Source of the DNA: Armatimonadota bacterium
GTDB lineage: Bacteria > Armatimonadota > Fimbriimonadia > Fimbriimonadales > Fimbriimonadaceae
Direction of reading: 5' to 3'
Length of the DNA: 64,000 nt
Assembly: GCA_016789105.1 (NCBI GenBank)
Contig: JAEURN010000006.1
Coordinates: forward strand, 124,001-188,000
Shown: positions 1-7,532 of the stretch, one piece after another
Position numbering within the stretch: position 1 is the stretch's first letter
Layout: every line of letters begins with the position of its first letter
Position numbers and translations under genes: made by a program
Notes under the pieces: generated by a model
What the model saw: the letters and a program-made list of their open reading frames with translations, nothing else
The model's database searches: none
What the model was told of the DNA's origin: nothing

Positions 1-810
1 TTCCGGGACCTGGGGGCCGAAGTGGTCTCTGCCGGCGACCAGCCAGACGGCATGAACATTAATTCCGGTTGCGGGGCGACCCACCCGGCCTTCATCCAGG
101 AGTTGGCAAAATCTCACCGGTGCGACCTAGGGATCGCCTTTGACGGAGATGCCGATCGGGCCGTTTTCGCCGATTCGCAGGGCCGGTTGATCAACGGGGA
201 CCGGACGATGGCGATCTGGTGTGCCCACCAAATGAAGCACGGGGAGCTTTCGCCTGCCTTGGTGGTCGGCACCGTGATGTCGAATGGCGGCTTTGAATCC
301 TACATGCGTTCACAAGGGATCCAGCTGATCCGGGTGGATGTCGGAGACAAGTACGTTGCGGCAAAACTACGCGAGACCGGTGGGAAGGTCGGAGGCGAAC
401 AGAGCGGCCACATCATCTTCTCGGACCATGTCCCGACTGGGGACGGCTTGGTCACAGCCTTGATGCTGGCCAAAGTCCTCCGGAATCAAGGCAAGTCAGC
501 CGCCGAACTTTACGATAGTTTCGAAAACTGGCCCCAGATATTGGTCAATTTGGAGGTCGAGAGGAAGGAGGGGTGGGACTCCAACTCGGTCATCCAGGGC
601 AAGATTTCGGAAGCCGAATCTGCCTTGGCCGGGCATGGGCGTGTTAATGTCCGCGCCAGCGGCACCCAGCCGATCCTCCGCGTCATGGTCGAATCCTCGG
701 ATTGCCGCGACCGCGACCACGCCGCGGGGCTCATCACCGATGCCATCCTTGCCGAGTTGGGGGGAACCGTGTATAGCCGAGTAGACTTGACCCATGCTTT
801 GGGCGATTGA
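1..810 (+). CDS. glmM: phosphoglucosamine mutase, C-terminal part (truncated by window edge)
   Basis: Converts glucosamine-6-phosphate to glucosamine-1-phosphate for peptidoglycan and LPS precursors in the cytoplasm. The reading frame is open from base 1, so the N-terminus with the phosphoserine loop lies outside the window. Visible are the metal-binding loop FDGDADR, the sugar-recognition stretch GGEQSGHIIF and the C-terminal phosphate-binding loop RASGTQPILRVMVE. These three motifs in this order define the alpha-D-phosphohexomutase family. GlmM rather than phosphomannomutase is inferred from the GEQSGH wording. The next gene, coaX, starts 17 bases before this stop, which suggests coupled translation. 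Confidence 0.9.
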   Translation, partial: FRDLGAEVVSAGDQPDGMNINSGCGATHPAFIQELAKSHRCDLGIAFDGDADRAVFADSQGRLINGDRTMAIWCAHQMKHGELSPALVVGTVMSNGGFESYMRSQGIQLIRVDVGDKYVAAKLRETGGKVGGEQSGHIIFSDHVPTGDGLVTALMLAKVLRNQGKSAAELYDSFENWPQILVNLEVERKEGWDSNSVIQGKISEAESALAGHGRVNVRASGTQPILRVMVESSDCRDRDHAAGLITDAILAELGGTVYSRVDLTHALGD

Positions 811-1558
811 CATCGGCAACACCCAGGTCAACGTCGGGGTTCATGACGGTACGCGGTGGTTGGCCAGTTGGCGGCACGAAACCGACCATCAACGCACTGA
901 AGACGAGATTGCCGGGCTGCTGTTCCCGCTGGCGCAATTCGCCGGCATCGCCTTTTCCGATTGCTGCTCGGTCGTTGTTGGCAGCGTCGTCCCCCCTGTC
1001 GATGTAAATTGGCACCGGTTCGCCCTCAAATACCTTGGGTGCGAGGCCCGGTTCCTGCGGGGCGGGGATCAGGTCGGTTTGAAGGTGGATTACGACCCGC
1101 CCCGGGCTGTTGGGGCCGACCGGATCGCCAATGCGCTTGGGGCTTTGGCCCGCCTGCAGCCGCCATTGGTCGTGGTCGACTTTGGGACGGCGACCACCTT
1201 CGACTGCGTTGACCGGTCGGGAGCCTACACCGGCGGAGCAATCATGCCCGGTTTGATGGTGAGCCTGGATTCGTTGGTTGGCCGGACAGCCAAACTCCCG
1301 GCGGTAGCCATCGAAGCTCCGAACCGCACAGTGGGGAAGAACACTGTAGAATCGTTGCAAAGCGGCGTTGTCCTGGGTTACGCCGAGGCGATAGACGGGT
1401 TGATCCGGCGGATTCGGGCCGAGCTAGGCGACCCGTGCCCCGCAGTGGCCACCGGCGGACTTGGGCAAACTTTTGTCGGCCTTTGTCAGGAGATTTCTGA
1501 ATACGATCCGACCTTGACCCTGGAAGGGTTGAGAATCGCGGCCGGCAAGATGGCCTAA
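794..1558 (+). CDS. coaX: type III pantothenate kinase
   Basis: Phosphorylates pantothenate, the first step of coenzyme A synthesis. The 254-residue length is normal for the type III (CoaX) family of the ASKHA fold. Seen: N-terminal phosphate loop DIGNTQVNVGV, the GADRIANALGA segment that contributes the catalytic Asp, VVVDFGTATTFDCV, and the TGGLG stretch near the C-terminus. The ATG at 794 sits inside the end of glmM, and the two genes probably share a transcript. The 3' end meets the convergent gene with a four-base overlap. Type III kinases are not inhibited by CoA feedback (family knowledge). Confidence 0.93.
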   Translation: MLWAIDIGNTQVNVGVHDGTRWLASWRHETDHQRTEDEIAGLLFPLAQFAGIAFSDCCSVVVGSVVPPVDVNWHRFALKYLGCEARFLRGGDQVGLKVDYDPPRAVGADRIANALGALARLQPPLVVVDFGTATTFDCVDRSGAYTGGAIMPGLMVSLDSLVGRTAKLPAVAIEAPNRTVGKNTVESLQSGVVLGYAEAIDGLIRRIRAELGDPCPAVATGGLGQTFVGLCQEISEYDPTLTLEGLRIAAGKMA

Positions 1559-2427
1559 TCGCCGATCCGGGCGATCAAAGCCTTCATTTCGGCATCAAAC
1601 CGCGAAGGCTCGCGGACAACGCGTTGGCCAAAATAGGTGAGCCCCAGATTGAATCGGATGCCGCTGACTTTGGCCCTGCGGGCATATTTGTTGACTTTGC
1701 CGGCTACGATCCAATCGGCGAGCCGGTCGTCGTGTGGTTCCGGAACGCAATAGGTGGTTGCCAGCCTTGTCCACCGGTCGACCGGCTGGATGTGGATCCG
1801 GTCGGCGGGGTTGACCTTCGCCTCCAGTCCATAAATCAAAACCAGGTCCCGCAGGAATGTGGAGGTGCTTTTGGGGCCGACCCCGCGGATATCGACAATC
1901 CGGTTGAACTGGGGCTCAATGTTGCTCGTTTGCTCAATGCCGTCGGCGACCCATCCGCAGATCGACCCGCACCCGTCGAGGGCGAAGATTTCCTGTGCCA
2001 GTTCGGGGATGCCCTGGACGATGCCCCGGTTCTGGCTCTCATTGGGTTTTATGGCCCGCCTTTCGCACTGGACGATGAACGCATCCCACAGGGCAACGCC
2101 GTCTCCGGCGGTCAGCAGCTCATCGATCGGCGTGGATTCTAAGACTTGATCCAGGGCGCGCAATGTGGTCCGGGCGTAAAGGTCGCGGTCTTTTCCCCGC
2201 CTTGCATAGGCATAGGCCCCCAAAAACACCCGGATCGAGGCCTCTGGTTCATCCAAAACCTCAACCCAATCCTCAAGGCTTTCCGCGGTTTTGCCGGTTG
2301 ACTTTTCCAGTTGGGGGATCAGGAATGTGGCCAGGTATTTGTCGGCATATTCACCGGCGATTGTCCGGTAAATGGCGGCGATTTTCGGGTCGAGGGGTTC
2401 TTTATCGTTGTGATGAGCCGTTTGCAT
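1555..2427 (-). CDS. hypothetical protein with helix-hairpin-helix (DNA glycosylase-like) motif
   Basis: A 290-residue soluble protein that I do not recognise by name. Around residues 190-210 it has VDIRGVGPKSTSTFLRDLV, which resembles the helix-hairpin-helix of endonuclease III/DNA glycosylases, followed by a Pro/Asp region (VNPADRIHIQPVDRW). The canonical catalytic Lys and Asp positions and the 4Fe-4S cysteine cluster of endonuclease III are not evident, so enzymatic activity is not claimed. The ATG at 2427 is preferred because an upstream extension would run into the neighbouring lipoprotein gene. It lies downstream of that gene on the same strand, 58 bases away. Confidence 0.6.
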   Translation of the reverse strand: MQTAHHNDKEPLDPKIAAIYRTIAGEYADKYLATFLIPQLEKSTGKTAESLEDWVEVLDEPEASIRVFLGAYAYARRGKDRDLYARTTLRALDQVLESTPIDELLTAGDGVALWDAFIVQCERRAIKPNESQNRGIVQGIPELAQEIFALDGCGSICGWVADGIEQTSNIEPQFNRIVDIRGVGPKSTSTFLRDLVLIYGLEAKVNPADRIHIQPVDRWTRLATTYCVPEPHDDRLADWIVAGKVNKYARRAKVSGIRFNLGLTYFGQRVVREPSRFDAEMKALIARIGD

Positions 2428-2485
2428 AGTTCCAGCGCGGCCAGCCAGGCTGATCAAGACTGGCCGCGTCCAAGTTGTTGTCGGG

Positions 2486-3859
2486 TCAGAACGGGCTGGT
2501 GGGCCCGAGGTTGACGAGGATGGGCAAGGTCGGAGTTTGGGTTCCGCCGCCACGCTGGGCATTGGCGTCGGAGCCGCCCCTCATGGCATAAAACACGTGC
2601 CAGCAGAATTCGTTGATCGGCACTTGGTTCGTGTAGAACTCGGCAAGCGTTGCCACAAAGGCTGCCGTGTACAGCCCGACTTGCTTGCCGTTGGAAAAGA
2701 TGCTGTTGGCCTGGGTGCCGGAGATGTTGGCGTAAACCTCGCTGAATGTGCCGGAAGCCAGCCTTTCTTTGCCGAAGTAATCAGGACCATCCATTTCCCG
2801 GTTGCATTGGGCGAAGAAGTAGACCCGGGCCCCTTTATCGGAAAAGCGCCGGATGAGTTCCGACTTGGAAACCATCCGGGTCGAGTCTTTCGGGAGTTCG
2901 AGGTCGTTGCCCCCGAGGTAATCCTTGCCGCCAAGATACGCGGCGTACCCGGTGAAGTAAACGACCACGGTGGCATTGTCGGGAAGGGAAGACGCTAGCT
3001 CAGAAGCGGCGGCCTGAATCGAGGACGCAGAAGCGTCGATCAACACCCGCACGTGTTCTGAAGCGTAGCCCGCATAGCGGGTGAGCGCCCCGGCAACCAT
3101 TTCGGCATCGTTGCCAGCAAAGGAAAGACGGGAATCTTTGTTCGGCGAATTGGTGTTGCCAATGATGAGGGCGTACTTGGTCTCGACGGTCGGAACCGGT
3201 TCTTCACCATAGATTCCGGCGAGGTTGCCGAGGTCGGCGGGTTTGATCTTGATGATTTGGCCGCCGTTTGTACCGGTGGTGACTTTTGCGCCGCCAGAAG
3301 TTGTCGTGGTGTTCGGTTCCGGCTTGCCGCTGCCTTGGGATTTCACGGGCCCGGTCATGTCTTCTGGAGCAAGGAACGAACTGTCGACTTTCCAAGTTGC
3401 CGTCATGCCCGCAAGTTCGCCGAGTCCGTTTTTGTCGCCAAGGAGGGTGTAAACAGATTTGAGCGCCTTAAGGGTTTCCGGCGCGCTTTGTCCTTTGTCG
3501 GCCAGGCCGCGCAATTCTGCCGCGGCCAGCATTAAGTATTGCTGTTTGGTTGCATCGTCAGCCGCTGACAATCCAAGCCGGTAGGCGGAATAGGCGGCAC
3601 CAAATTCCGGTGAATAGGCAGAGCCGTTGCGCCAGAGCCGGGGTTCAGTCACCGGCCCGGGCAGGCGTGTCGCCTCGGGCGAGTCGCCGGCCCGTTGGGA
3701 TTTGGCACCCTGAAAGGCATCCCGCGCCGTCATCCAATCGCCTTCGGATGCCGCCCGCAGTGCCCGTTCATAGTCGCTCTGCCAATCGCAGGACGCAACC
3801 ACGGCCAGCAACGCAGCGGCAGTCGCCAAGAACAATTTCAGGGTTCGTTGAATCATCAT
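2486..3859 (-). CDS. lipoprotein with degenerate caspase-like (peptidase C14) domain
   Basis: A 457-residue predicted lipoprotein. The N-terminal signal ends in the lipobox VASC with Cys24. Residues about 25-150 are helical and TPR-like, residues 170-205 are a Thr/Gly-rich linker, and residues about 228-455 look like a caspase fold: KYALIIGNTNSP, then VVVYFTGYA at 298-306, then VYFFAQCN at 346-353. In active caspases the first motif carries the catalytic His (usually SGHG) and the second the catalytic Cys (DAC). Here Cys352 is kept but the His is Tyr305, so protease activity is doubtful. It is last in a minus-strand group after an Ig-like secreted protein and a barrel protein. Confidence 0.75.
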   Translation of the reverse strand: MMIQRTLKLFLATAAALLAVVASCDWQSDYERALRAASEGDWMTARDAFQGAKSQRAGDSPEATRLPGPVTEPRLWRNGSAYSPEFGAAYSAYRLGLSAADDATKQQYLMLAAAELRGLADKGQSAPETLKALKSVYTLLGDKNGLGELAGMTATWKVDSSFLAPEDMTGPVKSQGSGKPEPNTTTTSGGAKVTTGTNGGQIIKIKPADLGNLAGIYGEEPVPTVETKYALIIGNTNSPNKDSRLSFAGNDAEMVAGALTRYAGYASEHVRVLIDASASSIQAAASELASSLPDNATVVVYFTGYAAYLGGKDYLGGNDLELPKDSTRMVSKSELIRRFSDKGARVYFFAQCNREMDGPDYFGKERLASGTFSEVYANISGTQANSIFSNGKQVGLYTAAFVATLAEFYTNQVPINEFCWHVFYAMRGGSDANAQRGGGTQTPTLPILVNLGPTSPF

Positions 3860-3865
3860 CGGTGG

Positions 3866-4999
3866 TTACTTTTGGGGCTTGTAAACGAATCCTAGACCAA
3901 AATCATACCGGCCAGTTTCGGTCGATCGAGCGACGTTGAAGTCGATGGAATAAGGTTGGCCATTCGGCCGGTATCCAAAGCCGAACGTAAAGGCGTTCCG
4001 GGAACTGAAGCCGTCACCCATGCTGGGAACCCCTTGGAATCCAAACCGGAGGGGGATCCGGGCATTATATCGGGAGAAGTTGTATTCGAGCCCCAAGCCA
4101 TAGCCCAATGTGTTGTCCCGGCCAAAGCGGTCGGTGGCTTTTCCGCCAAAGTTGTAGTCCACTTGGGCGGCCCACACCAAGAACTCCTCGCCTTTCCCGA
4201 CGCCTTTCATCTGCCCAGCCGCGCCAAAGCTCAGCTTGCCGGGGATGACGTCGTAAATGGCCGACGTCTCATTGTTGTTGGTCAGGTTGATTGGAGTCCG
4301 AATCGAAAGCCCCCATTGGGCGCTCCCATCAGCTTCCAGATATCCCTGCACACCGGCGACCAATCCGACTCCAAAGCCGTTGCTGGAGGCATCAAAGCTG
4401 CTGTTGCCGACCGGGGTGTTGCCATTGAACAAGGTGTAGCTTTGCGAAAACTTTACATATTGGTTGGCCAGCACGATCCCGACGCCGGCATTGAACCCGT
4501 TGCCGATCTGGCGGCCATAGGAGACGGTGAAGAAGTCGGTTTGCGCTCGGGATTCCTCGTTCAACCCTTGAACCGTCAACGCCCCATTAGAAAGGTTGTT
4601 GCCGTTCGTGCGGTTGTCGATGTGCCCGCCGATGGTGTAGCTGACACCGAGCGTTCCGCCCTTCATGGGCATTGCATAACCCACATGGGACAGCGCCGTG
4701 CGGCCCGGCTGTTCGGTGAAGTCGAAGTTGCGGTCGTTGAAGTTCCCAAATGCGGTCGTTGTGGATTTCGGCAAATTGCGGAACGATGTCCCAACCGTCG
4801 GCTCCGTGATGTAGGCCAATCCGGCTGGGTTATCGAGCGCCGAATAGGTCGTCGAGTCTGTGACCCGTGTAGCACCGCCCACGCCCATCGCCCGCCCGCC
4901 AGAATCCAAGGCGGTCAAGAGGTCGGGAACCTGAGCGAACGCCGCCCCGCTGGCGGCCAGCAGGGCGGCGAGGACGATCGGTTTGCACGCGTTTTGCAT
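3866..4999 (-). CDS. outer-membrane beta-barrel protein (PorV/PorQ or FadL-like)
   Basis: About 377 residues with a clear signal peptide (LAALLAASGAAFAQ) followed by GGRAMGVGGATRV...ALDNPAGLAY. That is the hallmark N-terminus of PorV/PorQ and FadL-type barrels (a Met-Gly-Gly-Ala hatch and Asn-Pro-Ala-Gly). The rest alternates polar and aromatic residues in beta-hairpin fashion and ends with an aromatic strand, FGLGFVYKPQK. The ATG at 4999 has GAG six bases upstream; a GTG one codon earlier is less well spaced. It lies six bases before the caspase-like lipoprotein and 42 bases after the Ig-like gene, so the three are likely one operon. Substrate unknown. Confidence 0.78.
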   Translation of the reverse strand: MQNACKPIVLAALLAASGAAFAQVPDLLTALDSGGRAMGVGGATRVTDSTTYSALDNPAGLAYITEPTVGTSFRNLPKSTTTAFGNFNDRNFDFTEQPGRTALSHVGYAMPMKGGTLGVSYTIGGHIDNRTNGNNLSNGALTVQGLNEESRAQTDFFTVSYGRQIGNGFNAGVGIVLANQYVKFSQSYTLFNGNTPVGNSSFDASSNGFGVGLVAGVQGYLEADGSAQWGLSIRTPINLTNNNETSAIYDVIPGKLSFGAAGQMKGVGKGEEFLVWAAQVDYNFGGKATDRFGRDNTLGYGLGLEYNFSRYNARIPLRFGFQGVPSMGDGFSSRNAFTFGFGYRPNGQPYSIDFNVARSTETGRYDFGLGFVYKPQK

Positions 5000-5041
5000 C
5001 ACTTTCTCAACCCGTTATTATTACCTGTCATTTCCTTGTAC

Positions 5042-6142
5042 TTAGTGACGGCGGCGCAAACCGAAGATGATTGTGCCCTTCCGCCACATGATCCCTTTGT
5101 CGACAACTGTGTCGCTACCAGGTTCTTCGGAAGATTGGTTCCCGTTTTGGATATGGACTCCACTCCGGTTCCGTTCGATTCTCACCGTCTGTTCCACAGC
5201 GGAGTTGCCCGCTTTGTCGGTGGCTTGAACCACCACATCGAAGATGGATGGAAGTTGGGATATATCGCGGATCCGGCCGGTCCAGTTCATCGTGGCGCCG
5301 TTGTTGTTCACGCTGCGTCGGGCGACCCGGGTGACGAAGTTGCCGTTAGTGTCGCGAATGAACACTTCGACCGTCCGATCGTCCACGGCACCGGCGAATT
5401 GGTCGGCAATTTGGACGACAACCGGCACGCGAGCATTACCAAAATACCGGTCGCTCGAAGTTGGGGCGAGGACGGTTGAAATCGGCGGCAACCGATCCAA
5501 CGTGACGTTGATGGTCTGGTTAACGGAATTTTTGGCTTGGTCGTCGGCCGTGATGACAATGCTTTTCGGCCCGTCGGTCAGTTCAAGGCTCGTGTCCCAG
5601 TTCACCGAAAGCATTACCGTCGATCCGGTGTTGTTCGGGATGTCGGCACCGCCGACCTTGACGCGCCACTCCTTCATGTTCGTTTCTTCCAAAAGGGCGG
5701 AAATCAGGACGCTGTCCCGGACAAAGCCGTTGCTCAACGGGTTGAACGCCAAAAACTTGGGGGCGACGACATCCACCGTGACGTTGATGGGGGGAACCGC
5801 CGGATAAAACCCGCCGACCTCCGTCGGGGTGACGTTCAGGGTGTAGTCGCCACTCGGGAAACCGGTTGTAAAATTGAGCTGGACGCTCCCCGATGCCTCT
5901 CCCTGGGCGTTCGGCGTGACCTTGGTCTCCACTTCAACTTGGATGGCGGGGTTGGCCACCTGGGTCGCCCGAACCCGAACCGTCACCTGGGTGCTGGCAT
6001 TGACAATGTTGAACGAAACCGTGTTGTTCAACCCAAGGAAATCCCCGCTGGATGGCGACGTCACCGTCAGTGTCCCGGCTTGGGCCACTGTTGCTCCCGT
6101 CATGGCGAAGAGAAGGGCGAGGCACTTGCTAACCCGATTCAC
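5042..6142 (-). CDS. secreted protein with Ig-like/bacterial surface domains
   Basis: The start chosen is GTG at 6142, giving a good signal peptide (CLALLFAMTGATVAQA). A TTG seven codons upstream would overlap the preceding HAD gene. The mature protein is beta-rich with about three repeats: residues about 25-120 (VRVRATQVANP...), 125-225 (a segment starting DVVAPKFLAFNPLSNGFVRD) and 230-330 (a segment starting DRLPPISTVLAPTSSDRY, then VVQIADQFAGAVDDRTVEVF). These look like Ig-like or chitobiase-type folds seen in cell-surface adhesins. The basic tail (FGLRRRH) is unusual. First gene of the presumed envelope operon with the barrel and the lipoprotein. No catalytic motif seen. Confidence 0.65.
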   Translation of the reverse strand: MNRVSKCLALLFAMTGATVAQAGTLTVTSPSSGDFLGLNNTVSFNIVNASTQVTVRVRATQVANPAIQVEVETKVTPNAQGEASGSVQLNFTTGFPSGDYTLNVTPTEVGGFYPAVPPINVTVDVVAPKFLAFNPLSNGFVRDSVLISALLEETNMKEWRVKVGGADIPNNTGSTVMLSVNWDTSLELTDGPKSIVITADDQAKNSVNQTINVTLDRLPPISTVLAPTSSDRYFGNARVPVVVQIADQFAGAVDDRTVEVFIRDTNGNFVTRVARRSVNNNGATMNWTGRIRDISQLPSIFDVVVQATDKAGNSAVEQTVRIERNRSGVHIQNGNQSSEEPGSDTVVDKGIMWRKGTIIFGLRRRH

Positions 6143-6149
6143 CCTGCCA

Positions 6150-6959
6150 CTATACCCCTTCAACCGAACCTGTGAGCGTGCGGATGAATGAGGCCACCCC
6201 GCCCGAATCGTTATCCGGGAAAACTTCTGGGCAAACCGCCAGAATTTCGGGATGGGCGTTGGCCACGCACGCCGGCCGGCCGACCCACTCCAGCATCTCC
6301 AAGTCGTTCAGCCAGTCGCCGATTGCGGCGCACTCCTCTGGCTTGATCGAAAGGTGGGCGGCAAGTTTTTGCAGGCCAGCGCCTTTGGTGACGCCCCCGG
6401 GGAGGAATTCCAAATATTCTGGTTCGCTGCGGACAACCGAGACCAGGCCGGTCGGCAGGAGCGGCTCAATCAAGGATTGGTACCCATCGATCTCCTCTGG
6501 CGTGCCGACAAACAACAGCTTGGTCGCCGGGAGCGACATGGTTTCCCGCATCGAGGCGATCGGGGGTTCGCATCCCACCCGATCCCGGTAGAGCTGGGCA
6601 TGGGGGCCGTCGCCAGAAAATGTGATCTCCTCTCCGTGGTAGCGGTTGAGGTGGATTCCGTGGCGGTCGGCAAAGGCAACGATTTCTGTGATGGCATCTG
6701 GTGACAAAACCGAGTCGAAAACCACCTCCCCCTGCAAACCCACCACATGGGCGCCGTTGCTGCTGACGACTGGGCCCTTGAGCCCCAATTCCGCCAAAAA
6801 CGGCCGGATTGTGCTGATCCCCCGCCCGCTGGCCAAACAGAAAAGGATCCCTTGTTCGACGGCTTCGCGGACGGCAGAAAGGTTATCCGGATGGGCGGTG
6901 CGGTCTGACCGCAGAAAAGTCCCATCCATATCGCACGCCAAAAGCTTGGTTTTGCCCAT
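6150..6959 (-). CDS. Cof-type HAD-superfamily hydrolase
   Basis: Cytoplasmic phosphatase of the HAD superfamily, Cof/IIB subfamily, about 269 residues as usual. Motif I is CDMDGTF at residues 8-14 (nucleophile Asp and general-acid Asp). Motif II is the SSNG segment, motif III is the Lys in TKGAGLQKLA, and motif IV is IGDWLNDLEML. The IIB cap lies between motifs II and III. The ATG at 6957-6959 immediately precedes the conserved MGKTKLLACDMDG start; an upstream extension has no family support. Substrates of Cof-type enzymes are usually sugar phosphates or nucleotide-related; the one here cannot be told. Divergent from cheW. Confidence 0.87.
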   Translation of the reverse strand: MGKTKLLACDMDGTFLRSDRTAHPDNLSAVREAVEQGILFCLASGRGISTIRPFLAELGLKGPVVSSNGAHVVGLQGEVVFDSVLSPDAITEIVAFADRHGIHLNRYHGEEITFSGDGPHAQLYRDRVGCEPPIASMRETMSLPATKLLFVGTPEEIDGYQSLIEPLLPTGLVSVVRSEPEYLEFLPGGVTKGAGLQKLAAHLSIKPEECAAIGDWLNDLEMLEWVGRPACVANAHPEILAVCPEVFPDNDSGGVASFIRTLTGSVEGV

Positions 6960-7053
6960 CCATGCTGTGCATACCGGAAAAGCACACGGGCCTGCCCCGA
7001 CCTTGTAAAGAACCGGACCTTCTTGCCCGATATTTATGCCAGGACAGAGAGCA

Positions 7054-7512
7054 ATGGACCAAGACACCATCCGCCTGGAGAAGAGTCTGCAAGATGAACA
7101 GCAGACAGTTGTTTTCCGACTTGCCGACGAATCTTACGGCATCGAGATTTTCCGCGTGAACGAAATCATCCGGTTGCGCGAAATCACTCCGGTCCCCCGG
7201 ACTGAAAGGCATGTCAAAGGGCTTGTGAACCTGCGGGGCAAGACCATCCCGGTAATCGATTTGAGGACGCGCTTTGCGCTCCCCACCTGCGAAGAGACCG
7301 AATCTTCGCGGATCATCGTCGTCGAAAGCGAATCGGGGCAGATCGGCGTCGTCGTCGACGCGGTCACCGAAGTCCTCACTTTGGATGCTGATAGCATCGA
7401 GGAAACCCCGGTCCTGGTCAGCGACTCAGAAAACCAGTTCGTCCGCGCTGTCGCCAAGACGAATAGCAAGCTGATCACGCTCCTTGACCTCGACCACGCG
7501 TTGGCTGCCTAA
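7054..7512 (+). CDS. cheW: chemotaxis coupling protein CheW
   Basis: Couples chemoreceptors to CheA in the array at the membrane. The 152-residue protein is a single CheW domain: VVFRLADESYGIEIFRVNEI at the N-terminus, then the conserved VKGLVNLRGKTIPVIDLR, then the IGVVVDAVTEVL segment and the SKLITLLDLDHAL terminal strand. The ATG at 7054 is preferred over the one at 7036 because AGGACAGAGA precedes it at ribosome-binding distance. It is the first gene of a block cheW-cheA-HDOD-fliD with gaps of 15-25 bases. Confidence 0.94.
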   Translation: MDQDTIRLEKSLQDEQQTVVFRLADESYGIEIFRVNEIIRLREITPVPRTERHVKGLVNLRGKTIPVIDLRTRFALPTCEETESSRIIVVESESGQIGVVVDAVTEVLTLDADSIEETPVLVSDSENQFVRAVAKTNSKLITLLDLDHALAA

Positions 7513-7532
7513 GGCACCCGCAACCCACCGAT

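Noticed and set aside
1-21. Apparent truncation of glmM
   Set aside because: The frame is open to base 1, so the gene is cut by the window edge, not broken.
3956-5479. A 507-codon plus-strand frame
   Set aside because: Opposite the barrel and Ig-like genes, which have signal peptides and family motifs; this frame has none.
5042-6163. Leaderless start of the Ig-like gene suggested by TATAGT six bases before GTG 6142
   Set aside because: No acceptable -35 was found at 16-18 bases, so I do not list it as a promoter.
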